NCBI GenBank assembly: GCA_034437275.1
Contig: DAOTUD010000097.1
Span: 1-18,670, forward strand
Direction of reading: 5' to 3'
Origin: TC-15 sp034437275
GTDB taxonomy: Bacteria; Chloroflexota; Anaerolineae; Aggregatilineales; Aggregatilineaceae
Length of the DNA stretch: 18,670 nt
Below the pieces are notes generated by a model. That model was not told where the DNA came from and searched no databases. It saw nothing but the letters and a program-made list of their open reading frames with translations. The position numbers were made by a program, and so were the translations under genes. Below are positions 8,004-15,404 of this stretch, one piece after another. The number at the start of each line of letters is the position of its first letter. The stretch's first letter is position 1.

Positions 8004-8945
8004 CTAACGCTCCCGGTACCAGTCCAGGGTCCGCGCCAGCCCTTCCTCAAACGAGATGATCGGTTCATAGCCAAGCTGGACGCGCGCTTTGTCAATCGCG
8101 GCGCGCGAATGGCGCACATCGCCGGGGCGCGGCGCGACAAAGGCCGGCTCGAGCTGTTTGCCCAGCAAGCGATTAAGCTGCTCGACCATCTCCAGCAGGT
8201 TGATCCGCCCACCACACGCAATATTGAACACCTCGCCAGAGACATCCGCCGTGTGCATTGCCAGCAAATTGCCGTGTACCACATTGTCGATATACGTGAA
8301 ATCCCGCGACTGCAAACCGTCGCCTTCAATCGGCGGCGCTTCATCGCGCAGCATAAACGTCATAAACTTCGGGAGCACCGCCGCATAGGCCGACGCCGGG
8401 TCCTGGCGCGGACCAAAGACATTGAAGTAGCGCACGGCGACCGCTTCCAGGTCGTACACATTGGCGAACGCCTGGCAGTAGTACTCACCCGCCAGCTTGG
8501 CCACCGCGTAGGGCGACAGCGGGCGCGGCATCATATCCTCGGACTTGTACTCGGATTCCACATCGCCATAGGCTGACGATGAAGCTGCATACACCACCCG
8601 CTCCACCCCGGCATCCCGCGCCGTGAGCAGCACATTGAGCGTCCCCGTCACATTGTGATCGTTGTTGCCGACCGGGTCCTTGACCGAGCGCGGCACCGAG
8701 GGCAGCGCCGCGAAGTGAAACACGTAATCCACCCCGTGCATCGCAGCCGCCAGCGCTTCCCGATCGGTGATGCTGATTGTGTGCAGGTCGATCTGGTCCT
8801 GCACATGCGCCAGATTCTCGCGTTTCCCCGTCGAGAAGTTATCCACAACACGAACGGTGTGCCCCTCACGCAGCAAGGCATCGACCATGTGCGATCCGAT
8901 AAACCCGGCCCCGCCGGTTACCAGATATGTACTCACTTCCCCCAT
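8004..8945 (-). CDS. NAD-dependent sugar epimerase (UDP-hexose 4-epimerase-like, extended SDR)
   Basis: This 313-residue extended short-chain dehydrogenase most likely interconverts a UDP-hexose or UDP-HexNAc at C4. Visible are the NAD-binding TGGAGFIG (10-17), the acidic D35 ending strand beta-2, catalytic S124 in ASSSAYG, and the Y146-x3-K150 pair in SPYAVAK. RYFNVFGPRQDP is the usual substrate-loop signature. The overall pattern is closest to GalE/WbpP-type UDP-sugar 4-epimerases, although related dehydratases share much of it. The ATG at 8945 is preceded by GGAG about 8 bases upstream, overlapping the end of the transferase gene 5 bases away. An in-frame GTG three codons later is also possible. 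It would supply a precursor for the operon's transferases. Confidence 0.88.
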   Translation of the reverse strand: MGEVSTYLVTGGAGFIGSHMVDALLREGHTVRVVDNFSTGKRENLAHVQDQIDLHTISITDREALAAAMHGVDYVFHFAALPSVPRSVKDPVGNNDHNVTGTLNVLLTARDAGVERVVYAASSSAYGDVESEYKSEDMMPRPLSPYAVAKLAGEYYCQAFANVYDLEAVAVRYFNVFGPRQDPASAYAAVLPKFMTFMLRDEAPPIEGDGLQSRDFTYIDNVVHGNLLAMHTADVSGEVFNIACGGRINLLEMVEQLNRLLGKQLEPAFVAPRPGDVRHSRAAIDKARVQLGYEPIISFEEGLARTLDWYRER

Positions 8946-8950
8946 AGTAG

Positions 8951-9979
8951 TTACTCCGATTGTCCACGTTTATGGCGAATATAGGCATATTCCAGAAACA
9001 CAAACGACGTCACGATCACCAGCGCCAGTCCCAGCCCAATCTCGATGCCGGTCTGGACGTCAGCCCGCGACAGCCTGATCGCCGTGAAGCCTAGCAGCGC
9101 TCCGATCCCATACAGCACCAACACCGCGTTACGCTGCCCCAGCCCTAACTGCGCTAACCGGTGGGATGTGTGGTCTTTCCCGCCTTGCATCGGTGATCGT
9201 CGTTCGCGCAGCCGGGTAAAGGTGACCAGCGTGGTATCGAAGATAGGGATGCCCAGCACCACCAGCGGCACCATCCAGGTTATGGCCTGGCGGTCGGCAG
9301 GCACGTCAAAATCCAGCTTGAGCGCCAGCACCGCCAGCAAAAAACCCAGCACCATGCTGCCCATATCGCCCATGAAGGTCGAGGCCGGGTTGAAGTTGTA
9401 GATCAAGAACCCGACAGAAGCGCCTGCCAGCGCCGCCGCCAGACTGCTGACCAGCGTCAATTCTTCGCGTACCGCCATCGCAAAAAAGAAAATGGAGGCG
9501 ACCGCCGTCAGGCCCGCCGCCAACCCATCCATGTTATCCTGAAAATTCATCGCGTTGGTGATGCCCACCACCCAAAACAGCGTCAGGGACCAGTTCAGCA
9601 GGTTGGTGTCGAAGATGCGCACGTGAATCCCGGCGATGATCAAAAACACCGCCGCGATCACCTGCCCGCCCATCTTGATCAAGGGCAGCATCCCCTGACG
9701 GTCGTCGACAAACCCGACCAGCGCCAGCCAGGTCGCCCCCGCCAGAATCGCGCCGAACTCCGCCAGGTAGAACGGCGGGCTGAAGAACACCAGCGCCAGC
9801 ACCAGCGCCCCGTAGATCGCCAGCCCGCCTAGCAGTGGCGTGGGGGCCTGGTGGACTTTGCGGCTGCTGGGCTGATCCAACACGCCGAGTTGAAAAGCCA
9901 GACGGCGCGTAATGGGGGTAAACCCCACCGCCGCCGCAAAACCGGCAAACATTACCGGCAAAAAATCAACCATATCCAT
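8951..9979 (-). CDS. polyprenyl-phosphate sugar-1-phosphate transferase (WecA/TagO/MraY family)
   Basis: This 342-residue integral membrane enzyme transfers a HexNAc-1-phosphate (typically GlcNAc-1-P) from UDP to undecaprenyl phosphate, the first committed step of lipid-linked glycan synthesis. About ten hydrophobic helices are visible. Family motifs are RKVHQAPTPLLGG (40-52), the Mg-binding D92-D93 pair in GFVDDRQG, NAMNFQDNMDGLAAG (142-156), FMGDMGS (203-208) with D205, and the cytosolic GGKDHTSHRL loop (266-275) with H270 and H273. These fit the WecA/TagO branch better than MraY, because no peptidoglycan-cluster neighbours are present. ATGs occur at 9979 and 9973, and AGG about 6 bases upstream favours 9979. 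It heads the operon and is transcribed from a divergent intergenic region. Confidence 0.93.
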   Translation of the reverse strand: MDMVDFLPVMFAGFAAAVGFTPITRRLAFQLGVLDQPSSRKVHQAPTPLLGGLAIYGALVLALVFFSPPFYLAEFGAILAGATWLALVGFVDDRQGMLPLIKMGGQVIAAVFLIIAGIHVRIFDTNLLNWSLTLFWVVGITNAMNFQDNMDGLAAGLTAVASIFFFAMAVREELTLVSSLAAALAGASVGFLIYNFNPASTFMGDMGSMVLGFLLAVLALKLDFDVPADRQAITWMVPLVVLGIPIFDTTLVTFTRLRERRSPMQGGKDHTSHRLAQLGLGQRNAVLVLYGIGALLGFTAIRLSRADVQTGIEIGLGLALVIVTSFVFLEYAYIRHKRGQSE

Positions 9980-10014
9980 CGGAACCTATCTCATTGGTGT
10001 CGAAACCGCGCGCG

Positions 10015-10044
10015 AGTATACCGTATGTCCAGTCCCCACGACAA
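10015..10044 (-). promoter_or_regulatory. sigma70-like promoter of the glycan operon
   Basis: On the minus strand, TTGTCG (10044-10039) and TATACT (10020-10015) are separated by 18 bases, and the ATG at 9979 is about 35 bases below the -10. The matches are 4/6 and 5/6. This is the only convincing promoter-like pair in front of the six-gene block, which agrees with a single transcript. Confidence 0.5.
10018..10026. promoter_or_regulatory. small palindrome overlapping the operon -10
   Basis: ATACCGTAT is a perfect 4-bp inverted repeat around one central base, and it overlaps the TATACT -10. A similar ATAC-2 bases-GTAT dyad occurs before the aminotransferase (14066-14075). An operator is possible, but the repeat is short enough to arise by chance. 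Confidence 0.2.
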
Positions 10045-10052
10045 CCGCCTAT

Positions 10053-10081
10053 TTGCCTGCGCTTCCCAAGTGCGTGATACT
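10053..10081 (+). promoter_or_regulatory. sigma70-like promoter of the 78-residue gene and GNAT
   Basis: TTGCCT (10053-10058) and GATACT (10076-10081) are separated by 17 bases, with 4/6 matches each. Transcription would begin near 10088 and give a leader of about 25 bases containing the AAGGA ribosome-binding site at 10101-10105. Confidence 0.45.
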
Positions 10082-10112
10082 TTTACGAGACGTACATCAC
10101 AAGGAACAAACC

Positions 10113-10349
10113 ATGCCAGGTAAGGTACAAGCAGGCCGCGTGATCTTCCGGTATTGGGATCGCGCTACAGGTCTGAACGAAATCCAGCACACATTCTCAT
10201 CACTCGATCATCTCTTCGACCTGTGCTTGCAAACTGAGGATCCGCTGCTGGTCGACCGCGTGATCATCGAAGGGCACGATGCAGACGGCGAGCATCGCGT
10301 CGTGACATTGACGTTTCAATCCGTCACCATGGCTGAAGATCGAAGCTGA
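10113..10349 (+). CDS. 78-residue protein of unknown function
   Basis: I do not recognise a family. The reading frame is open further upstream, but the ATG at 10113 is chosen because AAGGA (10101-10105) sits 7 bases before it and the promoter candidate lies inside the longer frame. The product is small, soluble and mildly acidic, with no signal peptide or membrane segment. It reads as a likely beta-strand start (KVQAGRVIFRYWD), a central helical-looking stretch (SSLDHLFDLCL, 30-39) and closing strands (VDRVIIEGHD, EHRVVTLTFQS), a beta-alpha-beta arrangement. One cysteine is present (C38). Third positions are G/C-rich as in the neighbours, supporting coding. The stop is two bases before the acetyltransferase ATG, so the two are co-translated. 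Small partner or regulatory protein is a guess only. Confidence 0.75.
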   Translation: MPGKVQAGRVIFRYWDRATGLNEIQHTFSSLDHLFDLCLQTEDPLLVDRVIIEGHDADGEHRVVTLTFQSVTMAEDRS

Positions 10350-10351
10350 CC

Positions 10352-10999
10352 ATGGCGGCAACCATCCGGCCTTTTGTCGAAACTGACACCGCCGCGGTGC
10401 ATCGCATCGGGGCCGACACCGCGCGCTATGGCGAACCGGTCGAGGCGATCATGAACGACCGGCGGCTGTTCATCGACATCTTCATGCGCCCCTACACCAC
10501 CCACTACCCGGACACTTGCTGGGTCGCCGAGGTGGATGGCGACGTCGTGGGCTACCTGACCGGCTGCCTGGACACGGCCCACCACGCCGCGATGTTCCGG
10601 CAGGCTGTGCTGCGTGCCGCCCGCCGCGCGCTGCTGCTGCACTACCGGCTGGGCTGGCGCACGGTGCGCGCCGGGATCGGGTTTGCGCGCGAAATGTTGG
10701 CCCGTCCCCCATCGCCCGACCTGGCCGCCTACCCCGCCCACCTGCACATCAACGTCGCCGCGTCGCAGCGCGGGCAGGGGCTTGGCCGCCGCCTGATGGA
10801 CACGTACCTGGATTACTGCCGCGCGCAGCACGTGCCCGGCGTACACCTGAGCACCTCAGAACGCAACCACGCCGCGCTGCATCTCTACCGCCGCCTGGGG
10901 TTTGAGCTGCTGCACCGCTACCGTTCGCCCTACCAGAGCACCGTCAGCCGCCAGCCGGTCGACACGTTGATCATGGGGCTGTCCCTGCGGTGCGCATGA
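10352..10999 (+). CDS. GNAT family N-acetyltransferase
   Basis: This 215-residue protein is predicted to transfer an acetyl group from acetyl-CoA to an amine. The acetyl-CoA-binding motif A is LHINVAASQRGQGLGRRLM (131-149), with the R140-x-x-G143-x-G145 loop. Motif B follows with STSERNHAALHLYRRLGFE (167-185). The N-terminal half includes TCWVAEVDGDVVGYLTG (55-71), a normal strand-turn-strand of this fold, and an inserted helical, arginine-rich stretch (about 82-118) that is longer than in minimal GNATs. It lacks a signal peptide. It follows the 78-residue gene by two bases. The family is very broad and the substrate cannot be told; the glycan operon across the divergent promoter makes a sugar amine one possibility among several. 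Confidence 0.88.
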   Translation: MAATIRPFVETDTAAVHRIGADTARYGEPVEAIMNDRRLFIDIFMRPYTTHYPDTCWVAEVDGDVVGYLTGCLDTAHHAAMFRQAVLRAARRALLLHYRLGWRTVRAGIGFAREMLARPPSPDLAAYPAHLHINVAASQRGQGLGRRLMDTYLDYCRAQHVPGVHLSTSERNHAALHLYRRLGFELLHRYRSPYQSTVSRQPVDTLIMGLSLRCA

Positions 11000-11002
11000 T
11001 CG

Positions 11003-11031
11003 TTGCCAAAATGAACAGAGCACGGTAGTAT
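11003..11031 (+). promoter_or_regulatory. sigma70-like promoter of the LysM/M23 lipoprotein gene
   Basis: TTGCCA (11003-11008, 5/6) and TAGTAT (11026-11031, 4/6) are 17 bases apart, starting just after the GNAT stop codon. A good ribosome-binding site, AGGAG (11073-11077), lies 8 bases before the ATG at 11086. The lipoprotein can therefore be expressed separately from the upstream pair. Confidence 0.5.
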
Positions 11032-11085
11032 CCCGCGCGTCGTAATTGTGATGTATTGTAAGCTGGGGGGCCAGGAGTAACGGGT

Positions 11086-12366
11086 ATGTTTACGGAGAAA
11101 TCCGGACGCAATATCACAGCAGCAGTGAGCGTGCTGGTCGCCATCTTGTTTACGCTCTCCGGCTGTGGGCTGAACGAAAACCAGGACGACGCCCCCCATC
11201 TCGCCACGCCAAGCCCCACGCTCAAACCGCTGGCGGTGATCCCGGACGATCCGGCAGCGCCGCCGACAGCGGGGGCGCAGGTGCCCACCAGCACCCCCAT
11301 CCCGCCGGTGCCCTCCGTCACGCCGGCAGTCGTATATCCGCCCCCCTTGCCCACGCAGAGCGCGATCCCGGCGGTCGACTGGGCGCGCCCAACGGCGGAC
11401 GCGGTTGCAATTGCCGCCGCGCTGGATGCGCCGGTAGGCAGCGCCAATAAGGACACCACGATCCAGCGCCAGCTTAACCCACTGACGATCCTGCCCTACC
11501 GCGTGCGCAGCGGGGTGATCACCTACACTGTGCAGAAAAACGACAATCTGCGGATCATCGCTGAGAAGTTCGGCCTGGAACAGAATACGATCATCTGGTC
11601 CAACAACCGATTTTACGTCAACGCGATGCGCGTCGGGATGGAACTGACGATTCTCCCGGTTGACGGGGTCTACCACCACGTCCAGGAACCCCGGACAATC
11701 GCCGCTGTCGCGGAGCAGTACGAAGCTGACCCGTATGCCATCATCGACTCGGAATACAACGACCTGTTCGGGACCACGCCGCAAACCGTGCTGCCGACCG
11801 GGCTGCAAGTCGTCGTGCCGGGCGGCAAAGGCTCGACCGCGCCGATCTACTGGGACCCCGGCATCGTCATGGCCACCGAGATGACGACCGACGGCAGCGA
11901 TCCGGTCGGGGTCGGCATCAACGCTGGGACGGATGTCGCCGCGTTTGCGGTCGGCGATCCGGGGTCGTGCGGCAAAATACCGGTGAACGGCGGCTCGCCG
12001 CCCAACCAGTTCCTGCCGATTCAAAATCGCTACACGATCTCGCAGGATTTCACCTGGAATCACGGCGGCATCGATCTGGCGGTCCCGCCCGGGACGCGCG
12101 TCTATGCGGCGGGCGGCGGCACGGTCATCTTCAAAGGGTGGAGCACCTGGGGCTATGGGTACACCGTCGTGATCGCGCACGGTGGCAGCCTGAGCATCTA
12201 CGGCCACCTGAACGGGGCATTCGTCGGATGCGGGCAAATTGTCACGCCCGGGCAGAACATCGCCGTCACCGGCAACTCCGGGCGGTCAAGCGGGCCGCAC
12301 CTGCATTTTGAAGTGCGCGGCTCCAACGGTGTGCCGGTCAATCCCTGGAACTATTTGAGCTTCTAA
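11086..12366 (+). CDS. LysM-containing M23 (LytM/NlpD-type) peptidase lipoprotein
   Basis: This 426-residue envelope protein is predicted to cut peptide cross-bridges of peptidoglycan. It has a lipoprotein signal: a hydrophobic stretch (10-24) ending in the lipobox LSGC, with lipidated Cys27. A Pro/Thr-rich linker spans about 38-95. One clear LysM is at 146-190 (YTVQKNDNLRIIAEKFG then IIWSNN), and a second, more diverged LysM-like repeat is at 197-245 (HHVQEPRTIAAVAEQYE). The C-terminal M23 domain (about 316-424) keeps the zinc and catalytic residues: H326-x3-D330 in HGGID, H374 in YGHL, and H405-x-H407 in GPHLHFEV. The active site appears intact, so it should be an enzyme rather than a degenerate activator. 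It is convergent with the glycoside-hydrolase-like gene, with 36 bases between stop codons. Confidence 0.93.
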   Translation: MFTEKSGRNITAAVSVLVAILFTLSGCGLNENQDDAPHLATPSPTLKPLAVIPDDPAAPPTAGAQVPTSTPIPPVPSVTPAVVYPPPLPTQSAIPAVDWARPTADAVAIAAALDAPVGSANKDTTIQRQLNPLTILPYRVRSGVITYTVQKNDNLRIIAEKFGLEQNTIIWSNNRFYVNAMRVGMELTILPVDGVYHHVQEPRTIAAVAEQYEADPYAIIDSEYNDLFGTTPQTVLPTGLQVVVPGGKGSTAPIYWDPGIVMATEMTTDGSDPVGVGINAGTDVAAFAVGDPGSCGKIPVNGGSPPNQFLPIQNRYTISQDFTWNHGGIDLAVPPGTRVYAAGGGTVIFKGWSTWGYGYTVVIAHGGSLSIYGHLNGAFVGCGQIVTPGQNIAVTGNSGRSSGPHLHFEVRGSNGVPVNPWNYLSF

Positions 12367-12402
12367 CGTGTCCGATAGCCCGTCGCTGCGGCAAACAGCC
12401 GG

Positions 12403-13776
12403 TCAACAGTCGGCGTCTGTCACGACAATATAGCCCTGGATCATCTGCGCCAGCCGTTCGTCGCCGGCCATGGTCGAGACGTTGATGTAAATCACGTGCA
12501 GGCCGGGCGTCATCCCCTGCACATCGGCGAACACCTGCACCGTTTCGCCGTTGGTGACGGTGGCGGGCAATAGCTCTACCTCTGGCCCGACCGGCGGGAC
12601 CGCCGCCTCGACCGTCGCGGTGAAATTGCGGGGATAGCCCGTGTTCAACACCTGGAATTCGCCCACCATCACCGAGCCGGGGCAGTATGTGCTGGTCTCG
12701 ACGGTCAGATTCTCGGCGTTGATCGTCAGCCAGGGCTGGTAGTCGCTGTACCGGCGCGGCATGGTGGCGACACGCTGGAAGACCGGCAGCGGCGTTCCAT
12801 CGCTGCGCAGCACGCTGAACCAGCGCATATGGCTGCACAGCGGCGTGATGTTGTGCTCATACAGCGACCAGTTCAGGTTCCAGAGGAACATCGGCCCGGC
12901 CCAGGGCCAGTAGCGGTCGGCCCACTCGAACGCGCGCACCGTGTAATCGGCCTGCTGCTCTGCCGTGACGCGCATCCAGCCAAACCCGGCGAAATGCAGA
13001 TCGCTCTCCGAACACTGCACCCCCTCATCGGCGGGATCGCGCAGCCAGCCGAATTCGGTCAGCCAGATTTGCTTGTTGAGGATGCCGCGCTCCTCGAACA
13101 ACTCGCGGACCAACTCCACCCGGCGAAACACCAGCGTGTCGTAAGCTGGCTCGGCTTCCGGCGGGGCGTTGTAGCCGTACGGATGGTAGCCAAACGCATC
13201 GAACCACTGCGCCGCGCCGTTGTCCAGCATTTCGGCGGCGTAGTCGATATCGCTGATCGCGCCGCGATCCGACGTCGTCAAGGTGGGGGCCAGCCCGCCC
13301 GACACCACAATGATGTTCGGGTTCACCACCTTGATCTGGGTATAGGCCACGCGCAGCATTTGTGTGTATTCCCACGCATTCGGCCCGTGCGGCCACTCCA
13401 GCGCCAGGTTCGGTTCGTTGTGGATTTCGATGGCATCCACGCCCAGCGCCGAGAGTTCGCTGGCCCGCTGGCGGATGCTGGCCCGGAACGAGTCCCAGTT
13501 GGACGGCCAGGACAAATCCATCCGGAACAGGATCCGCTTGCCCTGATACGCCCCCACCTGCCCGATCTCGTACAGCTTGACCCAATCCATGCGCAGTTGG
13601 TCGACCAGCGCCGGGCTAACATTGGTATGCGGGCCGACGTGAATCCCATACCCCAGATGGGGCGGCGGCGCGCTGTCACCCCGTTGGGCTACCGCAGATG
13701 GCGTATTCGACACAGAGCGGCTGGAGAAAAGAGGCACACACACCAACAGCAGGTGTAGAATAAATCGTATACGCAT
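12403..13776 (-). CDS. secreted clan GH-A glycoside hydrolase-like protein
   Basis: This 457-residue exported protein probably hydrolyses a glycan. A signal peptide is visible (MRIRF, hydrophobic to about 17, AVA cleavage near 30). A TIM-barrel domain of about 40-340 carries the two clan GH-A glutamates: E121 in EIHNEPNL as acid/base, preceded by the usual Asn, and E241 in WLTEFGW as nucleophile. HPYG at 198-201 and FLWNLNW near 297-303 are further barrel strand ends typical of GH5/GH39-like proteins. The C-terminal 110 residues form a beta-rich domain resembling CARDB or similar Ig-like modules. The frame is open to an ATG at 13869, but the ATG at 13776 gives a proper signal peptide. No strong ribosome-binding site is seen. 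The GH family and substrate are undetermined. Confidence 0.82.
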   Translation of the reverse strand: MRIRFILHLLLVCVPLFSSRSVSNTPSAVAQRGDSAPPPHLGYGIHVGPHTNVSPALVDQLRMDWVKLYEIGQVGAYQGKRILFRMDLSWPSNWDSFRASIRQRASELSALGVDAIEIHNEPNLALEWPHGPNAWEYTQMLRVAYTQIKVVNPNIIVVSGGLAPTLTTSDRGAISDIDYAAEMLDNGAAQWFDAFGYHPYGYNAPPEAEPAYDTLVFRRVELVRELFEERGILNKQIWLTEFGWLRDPADEGVQCSESDLHFAGFGWMRVTAEQQADYTVRAFEWADRYWPWAGPMFLWNLNWSLYEHNITPLCSHMRWFSVLRSDGTPLPVFQRVATMPRRYSDYQPWLTINAENLTVETSTYCPGSVMVGEFQVLNTGYPRNFTATVEAAVPPVGPEVELLPATVTNGETVQVFADVQGMTPGLHVIYINVSTMAGDERLAQMIQGYIVVTDADC

Positions 13777-13833
13777 AGTCGACACTTTGTTTACCGGATA
13801 CTCATTGGACAGAAAGCAGGGTAAAGACACAAC

Positions 13834-14043
13834 ATGACGAACTGCCGCCTTCTCGACGACCGCACCCATGATCTGATCAGTTGGGCCAGGGATGCCCAGG
13901 CCGCGGCGACGGATGACTTCGCCGCGGCGCGCCAGCTTGTCATTCGGTTAGGCGTTCACGTCCAGGATGATTATGCTGCAGTCGGCTTCTGGACGCCAGA
14001 ACTGGCTGCGCACACTTCCGCCATCAGGCGATACCCGGCGTAG
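13834..14043 (+). pseudogene. N-terminal stub resembling glucosylglycerol hydrolase (alpha-amylase superfamily)
   Basis: This 69-codon frame uses G/C-rich third positions like genuine genes here. Its sequence (AAARQLVIRLGVHVQDDYAA followed by GFWTPELA) resembles, from memory, the first 60 or so residues of GghA-type glucosylglycerol hydrolases, in which a helix, an LGAHY-like stretch and FWTPEL occur in this order. The family is about ten times longer, and the frame stops at TAG soon after FWTPELA. I see no continuation in any frame before the aminotransferase. The likeliest reading is the remnant of a deleted gene; a genuine small gene is possible. Its 5' end overlaps the unused upstream extension of the divergent hydrolase. 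No clear ribosome-binding site is seen. Confidence 0.4.
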
Positions 14044-14064
14044 TGATGCGTAGCTCCCTTTTTC

Positions 14065-14076
14065 GATACACGTATC
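14065..14076. promoter_or_regulatory. GATAC-AC-GTATC dyad upstream of the aminotransferase
   Basis: Two 5-base arms flank a 2-base centre in the 136-base leader region between the stub ORF and the aminotransferase. It lies about 25 bases before a TACAAT -10-like element (14102-14107). The position suits an operator or activator site, but no matching regulator is nearby. Confidence 0.25.
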
Positions 14077-14101
14077 ACAGTGCAGAACCGCCAGCACAGG
14101 G

Positions 14102-14107
14102 TACAAT
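14102..14107 (+). promoter_or_regulatory. -10-like element for aminotransferase-pckA
   Basis: TACAAT matches the -10 consensus at 5 of 6 positions. No good -35 lies at the right distance, which would fit an activator-dependent promoter. The leader would be about 65 bases. Confidence 0.3.
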
Positions 14108-14179
14108 GGGATTCTGTAATCGGCAGCATCGCATAAAAACATGTATTTCTGATGAACGTTCAGGAGGCCCATCTTTCGC

Positions 14180-15397
14180 ATGAGCATCAGCCAATTAGCC
14201 AGAACTATCAAGGAATCGCCGACCCTTAGCCTCAACGATGAAGCCTACCGGATGCGGCAAAGGGGCGAACCCGTGATCAACCTGGCAGTCGGCGAGCCGA
14301 AAAACACCGCCCCGATCACCGCCATCCTCGGCTCGGCTGCCAAACTGAAACACGGCGAGGTCAAATACTCGCCCACTGACGGCTTACCGTCGCTTAAAAA
14401 GGCGATCATTCGCTATACCGAGGAAAACTACAACCGGCTGCCCGCCCCCGAAAACATCATCGTTTCGACCGGTGGCAAGCAGGCGTTGTTCAACCTGCTG
14501 TTTTCCATCATCAACCCGCAGGACGAGGTGATCATCCTTGCGCCCTACTGGGTCAGCTATCCAGAGATGGTCAAGATGGTCTACGGCATCCCGGTCATTT
14601 TGCAGACCGAAGACGGCACCTTCCATCATCGCATGGAAGACATCGAGGAAGCCGTCAGTTCGTATACCAAAGCCATCATCGTCAACACCCCGAATAACCC
14701 TTCCGGCGCGGTATATCCGCCGGAATTCATCGCCGAACTGGTGGACTTCTGCGAGCGCAACGACATCTACATCATCATGGACGACATCTACCACAAGCTG
14801 GTGTTCGATGGCCGGAAGGCCGCGTGCCCCTATGATTACACCCGCCGGGACATCGAAACCACGCGCGTGATCGTGCTCAACGGCGTCTCCAAGTTGTACG
14901 GCATGACCGGCTTCCGGATCGGGTGGGCGATTGCCAACCGCCGCCTGATCGAGATCATGACCAACGTGCAGGCACAGACCACCTCGTGTCCGTCCGTCGT
15001 TTCACAGGCGGCTGCCGAAGGGGCCTTGACCGGGATGCAGAACATCATCGAGGACATTCGCCTGACGATCCAGAACAACCGGGATGTGATCATGCACGAG
15101 ATGCGCTCGTTTACCGACGTGGTGACCATCGAGCCAGAAGGTACCTTCTACCTGCTGCCCGATTTCCGCGCCTACACTCACAACTCGGTCGAACTAGCCC
15201 ATTTCTTGCTCAAGAAGGCGCTAGTCGTCACCGTCCCCGGTGTAGACTTCGGAATGGAAGGCTACCTGCGGCTCAGTTTTTCCGGAGCCACCAATGCCCT
15301 GATCGAAGCCATCGAGCGCTTGAAATGGGCGCTTGATCCGAATGCCCCCAACGAAATCTATATTGGCGACCGCAAGCTAATTCGGGATTGGATGTAG
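14180..15397 (+). CDS. PLP-dependent class I/II aminotransferase (aspartate aminotransferase-like)
   Basis: This 405-residue cytosolic fold-type I enzyme moves an amino group between an amino acid (probably aspartate) and 2-oxoglutarate. Signatures in order are INLAVGEP (33-40), STGGKQALFN (96-105), YW at 123-124, NTPNNPSG (169-176), DDIYHKL (201-207), the PLP lysine K238 in GVSKLYGMTGFRIGW, and the carboxylate-binding R364 in YLRLSFS. Length is normal for the Ib subgroup. AGGAGG (14162-14167) precedes the ATG with a 12-base spacer, longer than usual, but no alternative start fits better. pckA follows 7 bases after the stop. An enzyme making oxaloacetate from aspartate would directly feed PEP carboxykinase. 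Other substrates (aromatic or branched amino acids, prephenate) cannot be excluded. Confidence 0.88.
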   Translation: MSISQLARTIKESPTLSLNDEAYRMRQRGEPVINLAVGEPKNTAPITAILGSAAKLKHGEVKYSPTDGLPSLKKAIIRYTEENYNRLPAPENIIVSTGGKQALFNLLFSIINPQDEVIILAPYWVSYPEMVKMVYGIPVILQTEDGTFHHRMEDIEEAVSSYTKAIIVNTPNNPSGAVYPPEFIAELVDFCERNDIYIIMDDIYHKLVFDGRKAACPYDYTRRDIETTRVIVLNGVSKLYGMTGFRIGWAIANRRLIEIMTNVQAQTTSCPSVVSQAAAEGALTGMQNIIEDIRLTIQNNRDVIMHEMRSFTDVVTIEPEGTFYLLPDFRAYTHNSVELAHFLLKKALVVTVPGVDFGMEGYLRLSFSGATNALIEAIERLKWALDPNAPNEIYIGDRKLIRDWM

Positions 15398-15404
15398 TAA
15401 CCCC

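Noticed and set aside
9912..10112. 67-residue extension of the 78-residue protein
   Set aside because: It overlaps the start of the divergent transferase gene and both promoter candidates; AAGGA precedes the internal ATG.
10930..12237. 435-codon minus-strand open frame over the LysM/M23 gene
   Set aside because: The Arg/Asp/His-rich translation has no motifs, while the plus strand has lipobox, LysM and M23 residues in order.
13777..13869. 31-residue N-terminal extension of the GH-A protein
   Set aside because: It would bury the signal peptide and overlap the divergent stub ORF.
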